This document shows positions 14,942 to 29,935 of a DNA stretch of 64,000 nucleotides, piece after piece; position 1 is the stretch's first letter, and each line of letters starts with the position of its first letter. Made by a program: the position numbers and the translations under genes. The DNA is from Myoxocephalus aenaeus. Its lineage: Eukaryota > Chordata > Actinopteri > Perciformes > Cottidae. A model generated the notes under the pieces. It was not told the origin of the DNA. It made no database searches and saw nothing but the letters and a program-made list of their open reading frames with translations. The stretch covers positions 1 through 64,000 of the forward strand of contig JBAMJR010000011.1 in NCBI GenBank assembly GCA_038501785.1, in the 5' to 3' direction.

Positions 14942-16855
14942 TCATTTGGAGTACTTGGCGAATGGAGACTCCTCGTTCAATTTGCTCTGGCGAGATGAAA
15001 GGAAACAGCAAAGGAGTTAAAAGGAACTAAACTATTAATTTTAACTTGCAACCAGAGTTGTGTAAAAAGGCCTCTATTGGATGTGGTGTTACAAACCTTC
15101 ATACCAACTGAGCAATAAGGCTGTGTGCTGCTTTCCATTAAGATTTATCTTGTTTTATTCTAATCTCTTTATCAACTTACTTTTATTCAGGATAACAGGT
15201 AGGTGAAACACATCCCGTTGCTGTGCTGAACTAATTTAACTTATAAACATTTTAGGGATCGATAAGGCCAACGCAGCAACATTTTGCAAAACGTAAAAGT
15301 TCTGGTTTGTGATTTGACAGAACACAAGATGTGTTACTTGTTACTAAAATGTTAAGCTAAATTTGAAAGAATGAGATTGAAATGATAAATCTATTTTTCA
15401 ACAGAGGACATTCACTTTATCCTTGCTATGCTATCAACATATCAAAAGATAAGATAAGACATCAAAATATTAGAGGATATGTGATTTTGTTCAGAAGCTC
15501 CACACAATACAGATTTTCACTAAATAACACTTACAATCACCTTTTAAAATACAGAATATAGTCCTGTCACTTATTAATCCTGCAAATTATCTGCTCATCA
15601 CCTGCCCAGTTTGCAAATTCAGCTGTTTCTGTGGAGGACCCCTACGTTGTGCTGTACGTGTTGCTGTGTATGTTCACATGTAGTACACTTTGTTCTACTC
15701 CGGCACAACGCCATGAAATCTATTTATAGCGCCCTCGCTCAAGTGCAAATAAAGATTTAGAGATAGCTGGCGACAGTAGTTTTTCTCTCTGTTTTTCACA
15801 CAATGGAGATGCTTGGTTACACTTTACACCTGATATGTCTCCAGGATGCTGAGAGTGTCTGAATACCTGCTGACACACTGATGCAGTGCTGATTACTCAT
15901 CATCAGCACTTTTTACATTTCTAAAGAAAGCGCTTAGTCATTACATGCTCACCACGCACTGTCCTGTTTCTGAGAGTTCTTCACACACTGACAATGTTTC
16001 AGCAGGCTCCCTGTTTGCGTAAAAGAGAGAGCAGCAAACCACTGTGCTCACTGTTGAGGGGGAAAGATAAAGATGATGACACGTGGAGGTTGACTAGGTG
16101 TTCAATGCCTGCTCTGATGCACTGCCAGAGTTCACAGGGCAAGACATTGTACTACCGCCAGTCATGTTATAATCCTATACACAATCGCATGCAAGTGTTG
16201 CCCCCTGCTGGTGGAAATACCAGAATCTCAATCTTTGTCTCAAACAATGTATTTGTTAGCTTCCATCTTTGCTTGAAGTTGAATTGTGCATGTCTAAATG
16301 TGGTTAGAATTACACAGAATGTGTTACAGAAGCTTATAATTTGTCCAAATGCCATGTCGCAAGAATTTGACAGTATATTTTAGGAAAATGGCATTGAATA
16401 TAAAATAAGAGTAGGAGTCTACAGCAGTTCTAGCCACTCTGTGAAGCTGTTCACAATGACAATACTAACATGCTGATGTTTAGCAGGTATAACATTTACC
16501 ATGTTTACCATCTTAAACTGGTGTGGCAGCTTGTTAACATCTTACTCAAATTAAAGGTGTATGTATGTATGTGTATGTATGTGTATGTCCTTTGATTTTC
16601 TCAACAACCGCTCATCCGATCAACTGTATTAGTATTAGTATTATGTATTAGTAGTGCATTATGTACACATTGTGTAGCGTATGGAGAGGGGACCCCAATT
16701 AATTGTTACACCGCCAAACGGCATGCTGGGTACAGATTGATCGATGTTTGTGCCAGCTTTTGCACCCAAATGACATGTATATTCTAGCATTGCTGGGGGA
16801 AGCAACTATGTCACGTCAGATTATTGGTCAGGACTCAAGGAAGCACCGTTTGCAC

Positions 16856-16924
<69 letters not shown>

Positions 16925-19900
16925 TTTGGACATCTTTAGCCATCAATCACAGAATTGGACAAATGGAAGTTTTGACCAAATGATGGCGATAGATGAAAAG
17001 TAAAGGCACCATCTGGAAACTATGAATTACTGTATACAATTTTATATAATAGTTGTTCAAATATTTCAGTCTGGACCAACCAACCAACCGGTATACCGAT
17101 ATGCTGCTAGCATGGCAAAAAAATAATAAATAGCCTCTTTTAGTCTCATCCAAATGTGTTATGTTCCTATTTTGATAAAGATTTGATTACATTTACGTAT
17201 CTAAAAAACAGTTTCACAAGTAAAATCAGTTAAAACATCAGGTTATTTTTTTCTAACTCACCATCTGCACGTCTTCAAGCCTCTCAAAGTTGTTCCTTGA
17301 TGATCGGATACATTTCACGGTGGCAACCACCAGCACGAGAACAAACATGATACAGAAGATGCAAATTATGGCCACGAGGCCAGGATTTGCAACCAAGTCA
17401 TCTTTTTTCCACGTCTTTGGAAGACCTGAGGGTGAGACAAACCCAAAACATTATTTTATTTTATTAAATCAACACACTGGATAGACTTCATGTCCGCCTC
17501 AGTCAGAAAGGAGTGTTAAAAAAGAAATAATTGCAACTCCTAATTTGCCAGTACAGAGCCCTCAAAGTGAAAAATTTATTAGTCGACTCAACAGTTGTGT
17601 TTACAGAACAATACATGTAGTATCCTGACACCACAGCTGTTGGTTTCAGTTGAACATTTTGTTGCTATCAGTGGTGGGCCGTGGATTATTTACCTTTGCC
17701 TTCAATGCCGTCTGAGGTCATAGTCGCAATCAGTTGCGATCAGCTGGGCACGGCGCAGCACGGCGAACCCGCGCACTGTACTACTCACTTTGCATGAGTG
17801 AAAATGTAGCTCAACTAGTTTGACAGTATACAACTAATATGTTGTTGTAAGAAGTTGTCACACTGAATAAACTGACTATTTTTCTTTGCAGCCCAATTAT
17901 GGTGTACAGCACTTGTTGTAATCTCTCTTACTCTTCTTGTTACTCCACTAATGTATGTTATGTTATGTTATTAACTTGGGTACAACTACCATTGTTTTAT
18001 TCTTTTAATTTTTTTTTTTTTAGTTTGTTTAATTTGACTGATTTGTAATCACTATCATTAAATGTATTGTCAATTACTGAAGATCTTCTGTCCCCCAATG
18101 GCCAAAAATGAATCAATGTAGTAAGTAAATTAAGTAGTTTGCAGCCTGTTATTATACCGCTCAATGATACTCCACTTCCATCAAACCTTCAGCTCTAACA
18201 GTTGTCTGACCTGGGCTGGTGGTGTTTACAGTGGTGGTTGCATTGACGTTTGGTGATTTTGATGCTGATGGGAGTGTCGATCCGCTGGGAACTGTCTCGT
18301 TGGATGTCTGGTTGGTCGTAGTCTGAGGAGTGAGACTGAAATGTGTTTCCTCCGTCCTGTTGGGTGTCTGGTTGGTCGTAGTCTGAGAAGTGACATTGAA
18401 AAGTGTTTCCTCTGTCCTGTTGGGTGTTTGTGGTGAAGTTGAGGGGGGTGGGGATGATGACACATTTTCTGAAGTGACTGCAATGGTAATCTGGTGTGTT
18501 GTTGTTGGAGGCTGTTGTGCATTGTTGCTAGTTGTGACATTATTTTTCTCTGCAGCCAAACTGGTGTGGTTTGCAGCACTTGTGGTTATCTCTGTTTCCT
18601 GTTTGGCTGTAGTAGAAGTGGTGGTGCCTGCAAAGGAACAAACAGCATAACATCTCTGTGAGGATGCACAGCATTTGCACCTGGGCCCTATTTTTCGTAC
18701 CTGGCTTACTGAGTTAGCGGGCTAATTGTCAGGATAAGATGACGTAGGTCAGGCTTATTCAGTTTCTCGAAGCAAGCTTAGATAAATCACCATAGCAACA
18801 CAGCCAAAAATGTAAACCTGCTCCCGGGCAGGCTTACTGAAATTCACTGGATAAGCTGGCCACTCCCACCGGACAAAAAAGGCAGCTCACTTCCTCATTG
18901 ATGAAGGAGCGATATTAGTTATATAGGGAGAGAGTTCTTTGAGATCGCCAAGATCCGTCCTCACATCATCATGACTTCCTGTACGCGGCGCTATAGATTC
19001 TGCCTTCAAGGAATCATTTATTTATGAGAGCTTCTCGAGCCGCGGACACTGATCACCACAGGCGCAGCCGATCGCCCGTCTCACAGACAGAGACTCTCAG
19101 CCGCTGCATGCCGCGCTGTTCTTAAGTTTATTTAGCCCTTAAGAAACTTATGGATGTGTTGAAAGCACTCATAATTATATGACAGTGTTATTAGTACACC
19201 ATACATATCATTATTGTAGAACATGATTAAGGTGGACTCATGATAAGAATACAGAGAATCACACACAATTTCTTTTCACTGCTTCAATTGATTGAATTTC
19301 TGATTATGAATAATACATATATACTGATCCGCCCATACACATATTCAAACTCCTAGTTATATAGAAATATACACATACATGTATATACATATAGTACATG
19401 ATTCATACGCGCATACAGTATATATATCCTCATAAGTATATATTTATTCGTAAATATAATCTGATTGATCTGGGTGATGAAGCACTTAAAATTTGCAGAT
19501 ACATTTTCCCAACACTGACATTTAACTTGTCTGATATATTTGCGGCGCTTATGTCTCGCAGCGGGGGCGATGTTAAGCTGCGTTCACGGCAACAATGTTA
19601 CAAAAACGTTGGAATATTCACAACACGTTTGCTGTGAATGATTAAGGTATTGACTTCCTCATATGTCTTCATGATCATCTCCTGCTTCTCAGTGGAGAAA
19701 TAAAAAGAGGTTCCTCTGAGTTTATCTGCCACTGTACAGTTAGAACATCGTGGTGTCAGTGCTCGATTATTATCCCTTCTGAAGAGGAGCGGGCACGCGC
19801 ATTTATCCAGAGGACTGACGTCTGGCTAGAATTAACGAGACCGTTTCAGCGCGGATCAGCCGTGAAGAAACCCAGATAGCCTGATGTCAATCATCTCGCT

Positions 19901-20711
19901 AATTTAAGGTGGAGATTAGGACATTTGCTTGACTTTGTTTAGCCAGGTACGAGAAACAGGGCCCTGATCAAAATAGGCTAGGTTGTTGTCTTGTTCATGA
20001 TTGATAACCAAACTGATATTTTGAACTTCAAGCAGAGGTGTAGTTGGAAATGATGTGCCCTCCCTATGCCCAGGAGGTGACTACCTCCACTTTAGATTAG
20101 TTTCATTGGATGACACTACATGAATAAACACAGTACTGCACTTGGACTCACCCAGGTTTTCCTCCCACATGTACTGTACCCTCCCACACAATTTATTTAC
20201 CCACCTGCAACCATTCTACTTGAGGTTATGAAGTGAGATTTGTGGATTGATTGCATTTATACATGGTGTACAAGTGCCAAGAAAATGAGAGTGTATAGAT
20301 GCACTATTTTGTGTCTCAATTTGTTATACCTGGACCAATTTGTATGTTCTTTTTCAGAGCTGCCAGGATTGGTGGCTAACATGAAAACAGTACTGGACAT
20401 TTCAAAGTCACCAGGATTGTTCATGTAGTTCCAGCCACAGGGACTGGCGGTGATACTGACAGTGATAACTTAGTATGACGCAAGAGCCTACACTGTCACC
20501 GTACTCCATTATTTAACTGCATATCAATGGCAAGTGTACTATAGTAGTGATTTAGAACCCGGAGAAAACCCACGCTAACATGAAGAGAACATGCAAACTC
20601 CACACATGCTGCCCTTATTTAAATCATTAGGTCCTAAAAGTTGTAAAATATTCGAGAATTATTTTCCTCTCTCTGTTGATATGAATGAGCAAGAGAACGA
20701 GGCTGGACTGA

Positions 20712-20768
<57 letters not shown>

Positions 20769-21341
20769 TAAATGTGTACTGTTCATAAAAGTGTTTGCAG
20801 AAGTAGCAGACACCACAATATTGTAGGTTTGGCTCAGTACTTTTACTGATTAAATACTTGCTTCGGTTTGCACCCAGACAGGACCTTCCCATTTACTTTC
20901 ACTTATTCTTATGATTTATTAATAGCAGTTGATACTTCTCTTTTATAATCTGTATTGATAAAAAGGCAAACTTTACTTTTATTTTACAGTAAAACACATT
21001 CATATAGGCATTTTGATTAACTATAAAGATATATGTTACTAAAGGGCTGATTGTTGAACAACTTTGAATGAAATCCTGACCCTTAATAATAATGTTATAG
21101 GCATAAAAGTTGTGTTAAGTACAATGTTTTCCGACGCAGTGACAAAAATAATACAACCTGCTTCTCGCCCCAAGTTTCCTGATTGCATTACTTTGCATCT
21201 TTATAAGATTTCAAGATGATATTAATTATTCAAAATCTCAAACATCCCTTTAACAGGTAAAATGTAACATGTCGACTTACCTTTACAAACAGCCACTGCA
21301 AACAGGAACACCAGCACAGTGAGGCGCATCGCTGCAGGCAT
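14942..21341 (-). CDS. mucin-like single-pass type I membrane protein, unidentified
   Basis: Four exons join in phase: 21341-21281, 18627-18187, 17425-17262 and 14986-14942, giving 236 aa. Exon 1 encodes a signal peptide (hydrophobic core LTVLVFLFAVAV) and ends at AAG/GTAAGT. Exon 2 is a Thr/Ser/Pro/Asn-rich ectodomain with many N-glycosylation sequons and two consecutive 20-residue repeats (residues 88-107 and 108-127, each starting TPNRTEET). Exon 3 carries one membrane helix (about 184-204), followed by KCIRSSRNN. Exon 4 supplies the short tail SKLNEESPFAKYSK. All acceptors are pyrimidine-rich AG and the reading phases agree. The layout is that of a sialomucin such as CD164, endomucin or podocalyxin, but I cannot match it to any one of them. 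Met5 is an alternative start. The long introns hold a TIR element and microsatellites. That it sits at the cell surface is inferred from the signal peptide and membrane helix. Confidence 0.75.
16859..16921. repeat. (CA)n microsatellite
   Basis: About 62 bp of CA repeat, in the last intron of the mucin-like gene. Confidence 0.97.
17669..17780. mobile_element. hAT-like terminus (CAGTGGTGGGCCGTGG)
   Basis: It begins with CAGTGGTGGGCCGTGGATT, nearly the same as the sequence at 62670, and it may end near CGCGCACTG. No convincing 8-bp target duplication was seen. It is probably a truncated fish hAT-type element in an intron of the mucin-like gene. Confidence 0.4.
18308..18427 (-). repeat. two 60-bp tandem coding repeats
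   Basis: Two consecutive 60-bp units encode the 20-residue Thr/Asn-rich repeats of the mucin-like protein. They differ at a few positions, and both keep the reading frame. Confidence 0.85.
18683..19964. mobile_element. 1.28 kb non-autonomous DNA transposon with inverted termini
   Basis: The left end GGGCCCTATTTTTCGTACC is mirrored by the right end as GGTACGAGAAACAGGGCCC. The similarity continues imperfectly inward (TTAGCGGGCTAATTGTCAGG on the left, TTAGCGAGATGATTGACATC on the right in reverse complement). No transposase frame is present inside. The superfamily is uncertain because I could not fix the target duplication. It lies in intron 1 of the mucin-like gene. Confidence 0.65.
20555..20607. 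repeat. fragment of a common teleost interspersed repeat
   Basis: The stretch reading CCCGGAGAAAACCCACGC and then AACATGCAAACTCCACAC is the inverted form of a widespread fish LINE/SINE-like repeat. A better copy lies at 36995-37295. Confidence 0.55.
20714..20760. repeat. (AT)n microsatellite
   Basis: About 46 bp of AT repeat, in intron 1 of the mucin-like gene. Confidence 0.97.
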
Positions 21342-21361
21342 GTTGAGAAAATAAAATAAAG

Positions 21362-21362
<1 letters not shown>

Positions 21363-21396
<34 letters not shown>
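21363..21396. repeat. (CA)n microsatellite in the 5' leader of the mucin-like gene
   Basis: About 34 bp of CA repeat lies just upstream of the mucin-like start codon, so it may lie in the 5' UTR or promoter. Confidence 0.95.
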
Positions 21397-21397
<1 letters not shown>

Positions 21398-21995
21398 TTG
21401 CATCCTTGACAGCAGGATGTGTTGAGTGCCTGAGGAGTGCTCTGAACACTGGGTTGCCTCATTTCAACTCCCTCAGGTTGGTAAGTCAATGTTTGAACAA
21501 TGCTCTGTATTTGCTCTGTGTTATAGTGACATTGAGGCGCTGATCTACAAACAGAGAGGGCATTTTCTGAAGAAATAGCAATGTGAATGCTGGATGTTGA
21601 AAAGCTGATGCTAAACTCGATTGACGGCTTTAGAGGTGCAATGTGTAATACCAGGGCTGTATGGTACGTTTAGGTTTTGATTTTTTATTGGATCAAATTC
21701 AATGTGGCTAAAATGAAATAGCGTCTTGCACCTAATCAGCCCCCGTGACAAATAAAAGAAGCGTGACGTACAAATGTGACTGTTCTTTTGTATTAATACA
21801 TTGTAGTTATTTAATGAGATTTAACCCTGACATTACGTGTGTTTATATTTTTTAATGTAGGCTACATCCAAATCACGTCAAATTATTACATCAATAACAT
21901 TTGCATTCAGCACTTTTCTGTTGTCATATAGGTAGACAGGACTGTGCTTGTGTGTATAGTATATCACTCTTTATTTGTACAGTACTTTTTATACA

Positions 21996-22001
<6 letters not shown>

Positions 22002-22046
<45 letters not shown>
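22002..22046. repeat. (AT)n microsatellite
   Basis: About 45 bp of AT repeat, between the mucin-like gene and the first mpv17l2 copy. Confidence 0.97.
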
Positions 22047-22048
<2 letters not shown>

Positions 22049-22307
22049 TGGACAGAGACACATCAGAACTCTACAGACAGAGAGGAAAAGTGTTTTCACT
22101 TAAACATCGACAACTCCTCTGAGCTCTGACAGAAACGTGTTTGTTTTTTTTACTTGTGAGAGGAACGGTTCGTCAAAGGAAAGATGACCTCCCTTATAAG
22201 TCTTGCAACATTTTGCAAAGACAGAAAAGAAGTGTGTAAATATACAAACTGCTAAATGTTCTTTTGCCTCCGATTAACAACTTCAAACTTGAGCATGAAC
22301 TCCGTCT

Positions 22308-22435
22308 CTAAGTTTTCTCCTCCAGAGGTTTGGATGATTGGAGCGCTTCCTGCTGAACCTCCACAGCACTGCTGACTGATAGCAGCTCAGGATGGCTGTC
22401 ATCCTGTCACACAAAAAACAATACACACATCAATG

Positions 22436-22471
<36 letters not shown>

Positions 22472-24332
22472 TATATAATTTTTGTAACTAATTCTTCTTT
22501 ATTAGTAGCAACGTTTTTACATTTAGTCTTCATTAAGGCAAAAACATATAAACAAAAGCTGTACAATGGTAATTTAAAGTAAAAAAAACATTCTCTTCTT
22601 AAGAATTGTGAAAATTGGCTGACTTACTCTGTGTTTGACGTGGGAAAGGTAGGTGTTCCACCCTAAGGTGATAAAGTTGATGTAGACAACACGGAATTTA
22701 GGCGAGATGAAGTAAAAGTTGATCATCTGAGCAGGAGGCCAAACGCAACAGTCCGCCTGCAGGCAAGAACACAGGGGAGCCTTAACACATTGGACTGATG
22801 ACACAACGTAAACAACTTTTCTTTCAGCAGGCAAATAAGTCAGTGAGTTTCTTCAAAGAAGATATTTAGTTAGCATGTGGTGATCACAAATGATTGTTAA
22901 ATGTCAACAATACTGGTCACATGTGTTACCCTGCAATGGCATGTTGAAATAGCTGCTGTGAAAAGAGCCTATTTGACCACAATCTAGCTCATTAGCCATA
23001 GACGGCCCAGTCGTATACTAGATGTCTTAATCTTCCTCGTCTTGTTCTTTGTGTTACTGACTCGTTGAAATGTGTAATTAATAACATTAATTATGGTTCC
23101 ATTATGTTTCATGTCAGTCTTTAGTTTCCAGTGAGCCAGCATGCACAATACCAGGTTCCTGCTGTCTTAAATGGAACAGGGCCAGAATAAGTGTTGTTGA
23201 TTACACCTGTGTTTACCTGCTATGACACGTCACAATGGCTTATTTGAATTTTTGGTCAGATGCCTGAAAAAGGTCTGTGGTTAACACAAGCTTAAGGTAT
23301 TTTAACATATTGTTCTACAACATAAAATACGTAATTTGAAAAACTCTAAAGAAGCTTTGAAATGTACATCTTTATTATGACAATAAATATGCGTAAATTT
23401 CATAGTTATTTAATACATTTGGCAAATGCATTAGTAAATTAAAGTGTTTCAGTATTGTCTATAAAAGCCTAAATGAATGTGCTTTTAATGAGATGCATTC
23501 AGTTAAAATGTGTGTGTTTACATTAGAAGTCGGCCGGGCATACATGATTTGTGCGTAGGCTGAGGCAGTTCTAACAAACAATTTTGGCAAAAGAAATATT
23601 AAAGAATCCTAATTTGCCCATTGAGAGTAAATTATCATTGATCAGCAGCTCCAGATCTACAGGTGAAACCCTGACAGGTGTACTTGCCTTCAATAATTCC
23701 CAGAACTTGTCTGTAAACTCCTTCCATCCTTCAGATAAAGTGTGTCCCTCCATGAGACCCATACCTGCAATAAACACAGTTGTCTGTCAGGTCCTGTTTC
23801 AGAAGCAGATTTAGTGAAAACTCTGAGTTAGTTAACTCTGAGATGAGGGAAACTCTGGGTTTTCAGTTTCAGAAAGACTTTAACTCTGGGTCTGTCTCAC
23901 GTGTAGCTTTTCTTTAACAAACCCAGAGTTTCTCTCCGTCTCCTCCCTCTTTCCCGTTCATCCTGGTCAGATATTACTTTGTTTCTGAGGAAAATCTAAA
24001 GTCACAGCATTTCTGTGGCTTCGCGTTTAAATATTCCAGAGTAAAGTTACCTTCGGCTCAAAATAAAACACCTGCTTGTTCTTATTTTGCTAGCGGAATT
24101 ATATAACTATATAAAATATATGACGCTGTGACTCTGAACACAGTTAATGTCAGCTGTCAGTGATGGAACATATGATGAAATGATCTGTAAATATTTCTGA
24201 GTCAGCAGCATATATTATTTAAAATGTAGTCTACATTCTACAAACGGGCATCAGAATCTCTGATATTGAGATATGGATTGTCTTTTGTCAAACCTCCTCC
24301 AAATCTTTAAGTACACTCTGTCTTAACATTTG

Positions 24333-24388
<56 letters not shown>

Positions 24389-25124
24389 GTACAAACATGC
24401 ATTTAGCCCATCCCAAACACGAAGAATAATGGGCAGGGAGTATCTCGCTTAATCCATACAGACAGTAAAAGCGGGGTTTGAACCACCAACCTTGTGGTTA
24501 AAGGAATGCCCCGCTCTATCCACTGTACACTTCATGTACTAAAACTGTGACAAATGTTTAGATGTGTACTGTATATACTGAATGTGCACTAAGGAAAGAA
24601 GTCCTTCTCACCTAAAAAAAAACACATCCCAAAAAATGGTGAGGCAACCATCTGGTCCACCAGAAACTTCTTTCCCACCGTTTTCAGAGCGTTGCCCACA
24701 AACACTTGATCCAGCCACATGTACCAGTAATGCAGTAAAGGACCAAAGGAGCAGCCCACCGTAAACATGCAACCTTCAGGTGGCGAGAGTCATGGGAGAA
24801 TGGGAGAATTAATTCGCTATGAGCTGGTCATTCAAAATGTAAAACATTGCACAGATATTCTCCAAAATACAACATTTGATTATGGGAATTTAAGTATACT
24901 GGCTGCGAGACCTCCTATTTTCTCTCTCTCTCACCTGTCCTCCTCCAGTCTCGTCCTCTGCCTGGCTGTTTAAAGTTTTCCCGGGTCTGCTGCACAATGT
25001 CTCCCAGTGCCATTAATACTCCTCCACTCAGGGTGTTTATGAACAGCAGGGCTCGGCCCTGGAAAAGTGGCTGCAAGATGTGCTGCATCCGGACGAGAAA
25101 GCTTTTACCCATCCGAGGAAGCAT
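22308..25124 (-). CDS. mpv17l2: mpv17l2 copy A, Mpv17/PMP22-family mitochondrial inner-membrane protein
   Basis: Five exons: 25124-24935, 24773-24612, 23764-23688, 22756-22628 and 22403-22308. Together they encode 217 aa; human MPV17L2 is about 206. Family landmarks include LFQGRALL and ALGDIVQQ in exon 1, TVGCSFGP and HYWYMWLD in exon 2, EGHTL in exon 3, and CVWPPAQMINFYF with NFITLGW in exon 4. The last is the W-P-x-x-Q-x-x-N-F signature of the family. MLPRMGK was taken as the start because both copies share it and it lies about as far from LFQGRALL as the human start does. An in-frame Met at 25208 is possible. The family protein supports mitochondrial ribosome assembly. Oddities: intron 3 uses a GC donor (AAG/GCAAGT), and residues 114-115 read CF instead of WY. 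The frame is fully open, so this is not an obvious pseudogene. Confidence 0.9.
22438..22469. repeat. (AT)n microsatellite
   Basis: A short AT array in intron 4 of mpv17l2 copy A. It is absent from copy B. Confidence 0.95.
22918..23074. other. 157-bp segment inverted relative to mpv17l2 copy B
   Basis: This segment in intron 3 of copy A is the reverse complement of 27582-27738 in copy B, while the flanks on both sides are collinear (CAATACTGGTCAC on the left, TAATTAATAACATTAATTATGG on the right). The ends are short inverted repeats (CACAT at one end, ATGTG at the other). This indicates an inversion in place after the duplication. Confidence 0.88.
23785..23945. repeat. teleost MITE-like repeat next to mpv17l2 exon 3 (copy A)
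   Basis: The stretch GGTCCTGTTTCAGAAGCAG and the following ACTCTGAGTTAGTTAACTC and AAACTCTGGGTTTTCAG resemble the end of a widespread fish DNA-transposon derivative, possibly PIF-Harbinger. The same sequence lies beside exon 3 of copy B (28934-29090), so it predates the duplication. Confidence 0.45.
24334..24388. repeat. (AT)n(AC)n microsatellite
   Basis: In intron 2 of mpv17l2 copy A. The corresponding site in copy B has become a pure (AC)n array of about 118 bp. Confidence 0.95.
24425..24535 (-). repeat. tRNA-like SINE remnant (mpv17l2 copy A, intron 2)
   Basis: On the minus strand it reads GTGGATAGAGCGGGGC, then AACCACAAGGTTGGTGG and TTCAAACCCCGC. These are spaced like the A and B boxes of a tRNA-derived promoter. 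The same remnant lies at the same place in copy B. No intact tRNA fold is claimed. Confidence 0.5.
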
Positions 25125-25399
25125 GACCTTCAGATTGCAGAGAGTACTGTCATCTGTTATTTCCTCAACATGTCTCAGCTCAGGGCCTGCATCAGGGTGA
25201 TCTCCCAAATATAAAAGAAACAGCCTATGGACTATGGAGGCTACTCTTTAAGAAGGTTGTATGTTAATCAGTTATCCAATGAGAGCCAGAGACATAGGGG
25301 GCGAACTCCGAAGGCTTTCCAACACAGAGGGTTCAAACATAAGTACACACCAAAGTAAAATAAACATCTCAGTCATAACATTTCTTCACAAAAAAAATA

Positions 25400-26800
25400 A
25401 ATAGAATATAAAGCCTGGCTGAGTATTTAACACTGCTAATACAGCTGTCAAATAATTATAAAAAACAAAATGACTATTAAACTTTCTGACACTAAAATAT
25501 AGATTGATTCTCTTCGGTTATCAAAAAATTGTGAATTTATTTGAAATGGGTTTCCTTCGGTGATAGATATATTTATACATATAGTTTGCAGTTCATAGTT
25601 TTTCAGGCAGGAAGTGTGTGAAACAGTTTCACATCTCCTCTGCTCTCTCTTTCATGTGTTACCTGCAGGCAGTAAATCAGCCGGAGGATAGAGGGCAGGA
25701 GGACTGATACGGACTGATGTCTGTGTTCTTCAATCTTTATAAACTTCATTCAGGAATGTTACTTATTTTATTGACATTTTAGATCTATTTCCAGTGAGAA
25801 ATTATTGAGTTTATCAGACACAATAAAGCAGATTCGGATTCTGAGTTCATATGGTGACTCTGCGGTTGCAAACAAAACTGTTGCTGCTCCAAAACCGTTT
25901 AGTTATATTCAGCCGTGAGCTAACCAGTGGTGTATGCTCATTAAGCACGAACATGCACGACCGGTCCGGCTTTGTCAACAACGAGAATCTCAGATAATAC
26001 CGAGAAAACGCAACTTCATACAGTTAGACATCTTACTATATCTTATGTTTGCTGCTATTTTAGTATCAGCTAACAGTATTGAGTATTGTTCCTCAGTGGA
26101 ACAATACTCAATACTTAAAATGACATCTATGCCATATGAAGGCAATTTCTGAAGTATGAACTTCATTATAATACAGTAAGTACAGGATATCAAGTAACAT
26201 TTGAAATGAAAAGTATAAAACTTATGCTGTTTAAAAATTCAATAATTTAATTTCTTCAGTCTGTCTTGAATCAGGTTTACAAGTACAGTTCAGGAGTAAG
26301 GATTCATGAAAAAAAGGAAATATGTGATATTAAATAGTTATACCGTAATATATTTTCTTTAAGCACGTAATCAGAATAGTGCAATTTTTTCATGAATACC
26401 TCGAGGGAATAAACTGAAGACGAGGTTATTTGGCATCAAAACATATATTGGTCTACACATTAAGGCAAAGTTCATACAGGTTAATATTAGAGATAAAAAG
26501 CTGTTTCACATCAATTCAGATCCTTTCATTTTAAACCAGAAACATTAACAGCTAAAACATTTAAGGAATGACACTGTTGGATACTGGACAGTATAAATCA
26601 TGTAGTTTCACACTAAAAAGGTGCACCAACTAATTTAAATTTCAATGTTTTGAGGAACGTTTTGTTAATGGCAGCAGTTACAATTATGCAGATGTGATGA
26701 AAAGAAAACCTCCATCATCAGAGGAATCAGCATGAGAGGCAGTGACACAGCTTTTATCCCTGAATGTTCCTACAGGAGTGCACAATATGGACACACTGGA
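25400..26800. other. spacer between the two mpv17l2 copies
   Basis: No gene is seen. Sequence shared by the copies ends at about 25.38 kb (matching about 30.05 kb beyond copy B). The spacer contains an 18-bp perfect hairpin at 26075-26115 and should include the promoter of copy A and the 3' end of copy B. I see no clear core promoter motif. Confidence 0.5.
26075..26115. repeat. perfect 18-bp inverted repeat, 5-nt loop
   Basis: The arms AGTATTGAGTATTGTTCC and GGAACAATACTCAATACT are exact reverse complements around TCAGT. It could be a hairpin-forming site or the core of a very short foldback element. Confidence 0.95.
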
Positions 26801-26816
26801 CAAACTTTTTTTTCTT

Positions 26817-29935
<3,119 letters not shown>

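Noticed and set aside
15994..16383. 129-codon plus-strand frame
   Set aside because: It lies in an intron of the mucin-like gene, has no family match and carries repeat-like sequence (CCCCCTGCTGGTGG).
18161..18186. Read-through of mucin-like exon 2 to its in-frame stop as a secreted form
   Set aside because: A donor (GAAG/GTTTGA) in the right phase leads to an exon with a membrane helix. A secreted isoform by intron retention stays possible but unsupported.
24425..24535. Functional tRNA gene
   Set aside because: Only box-like motifs remain. No cloverleaf could be drawn, and the same degenerate sequence recurs at 29263.
25125..25208. Upstream in-frame extension of mpv17l2 copy A, and the longer one of copy B to 30046
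   Set aside because: Only a few residues next to the shared MLPRMGK start are similar between the copies and the rest differs. Family length also fits the MLPRMGK start.
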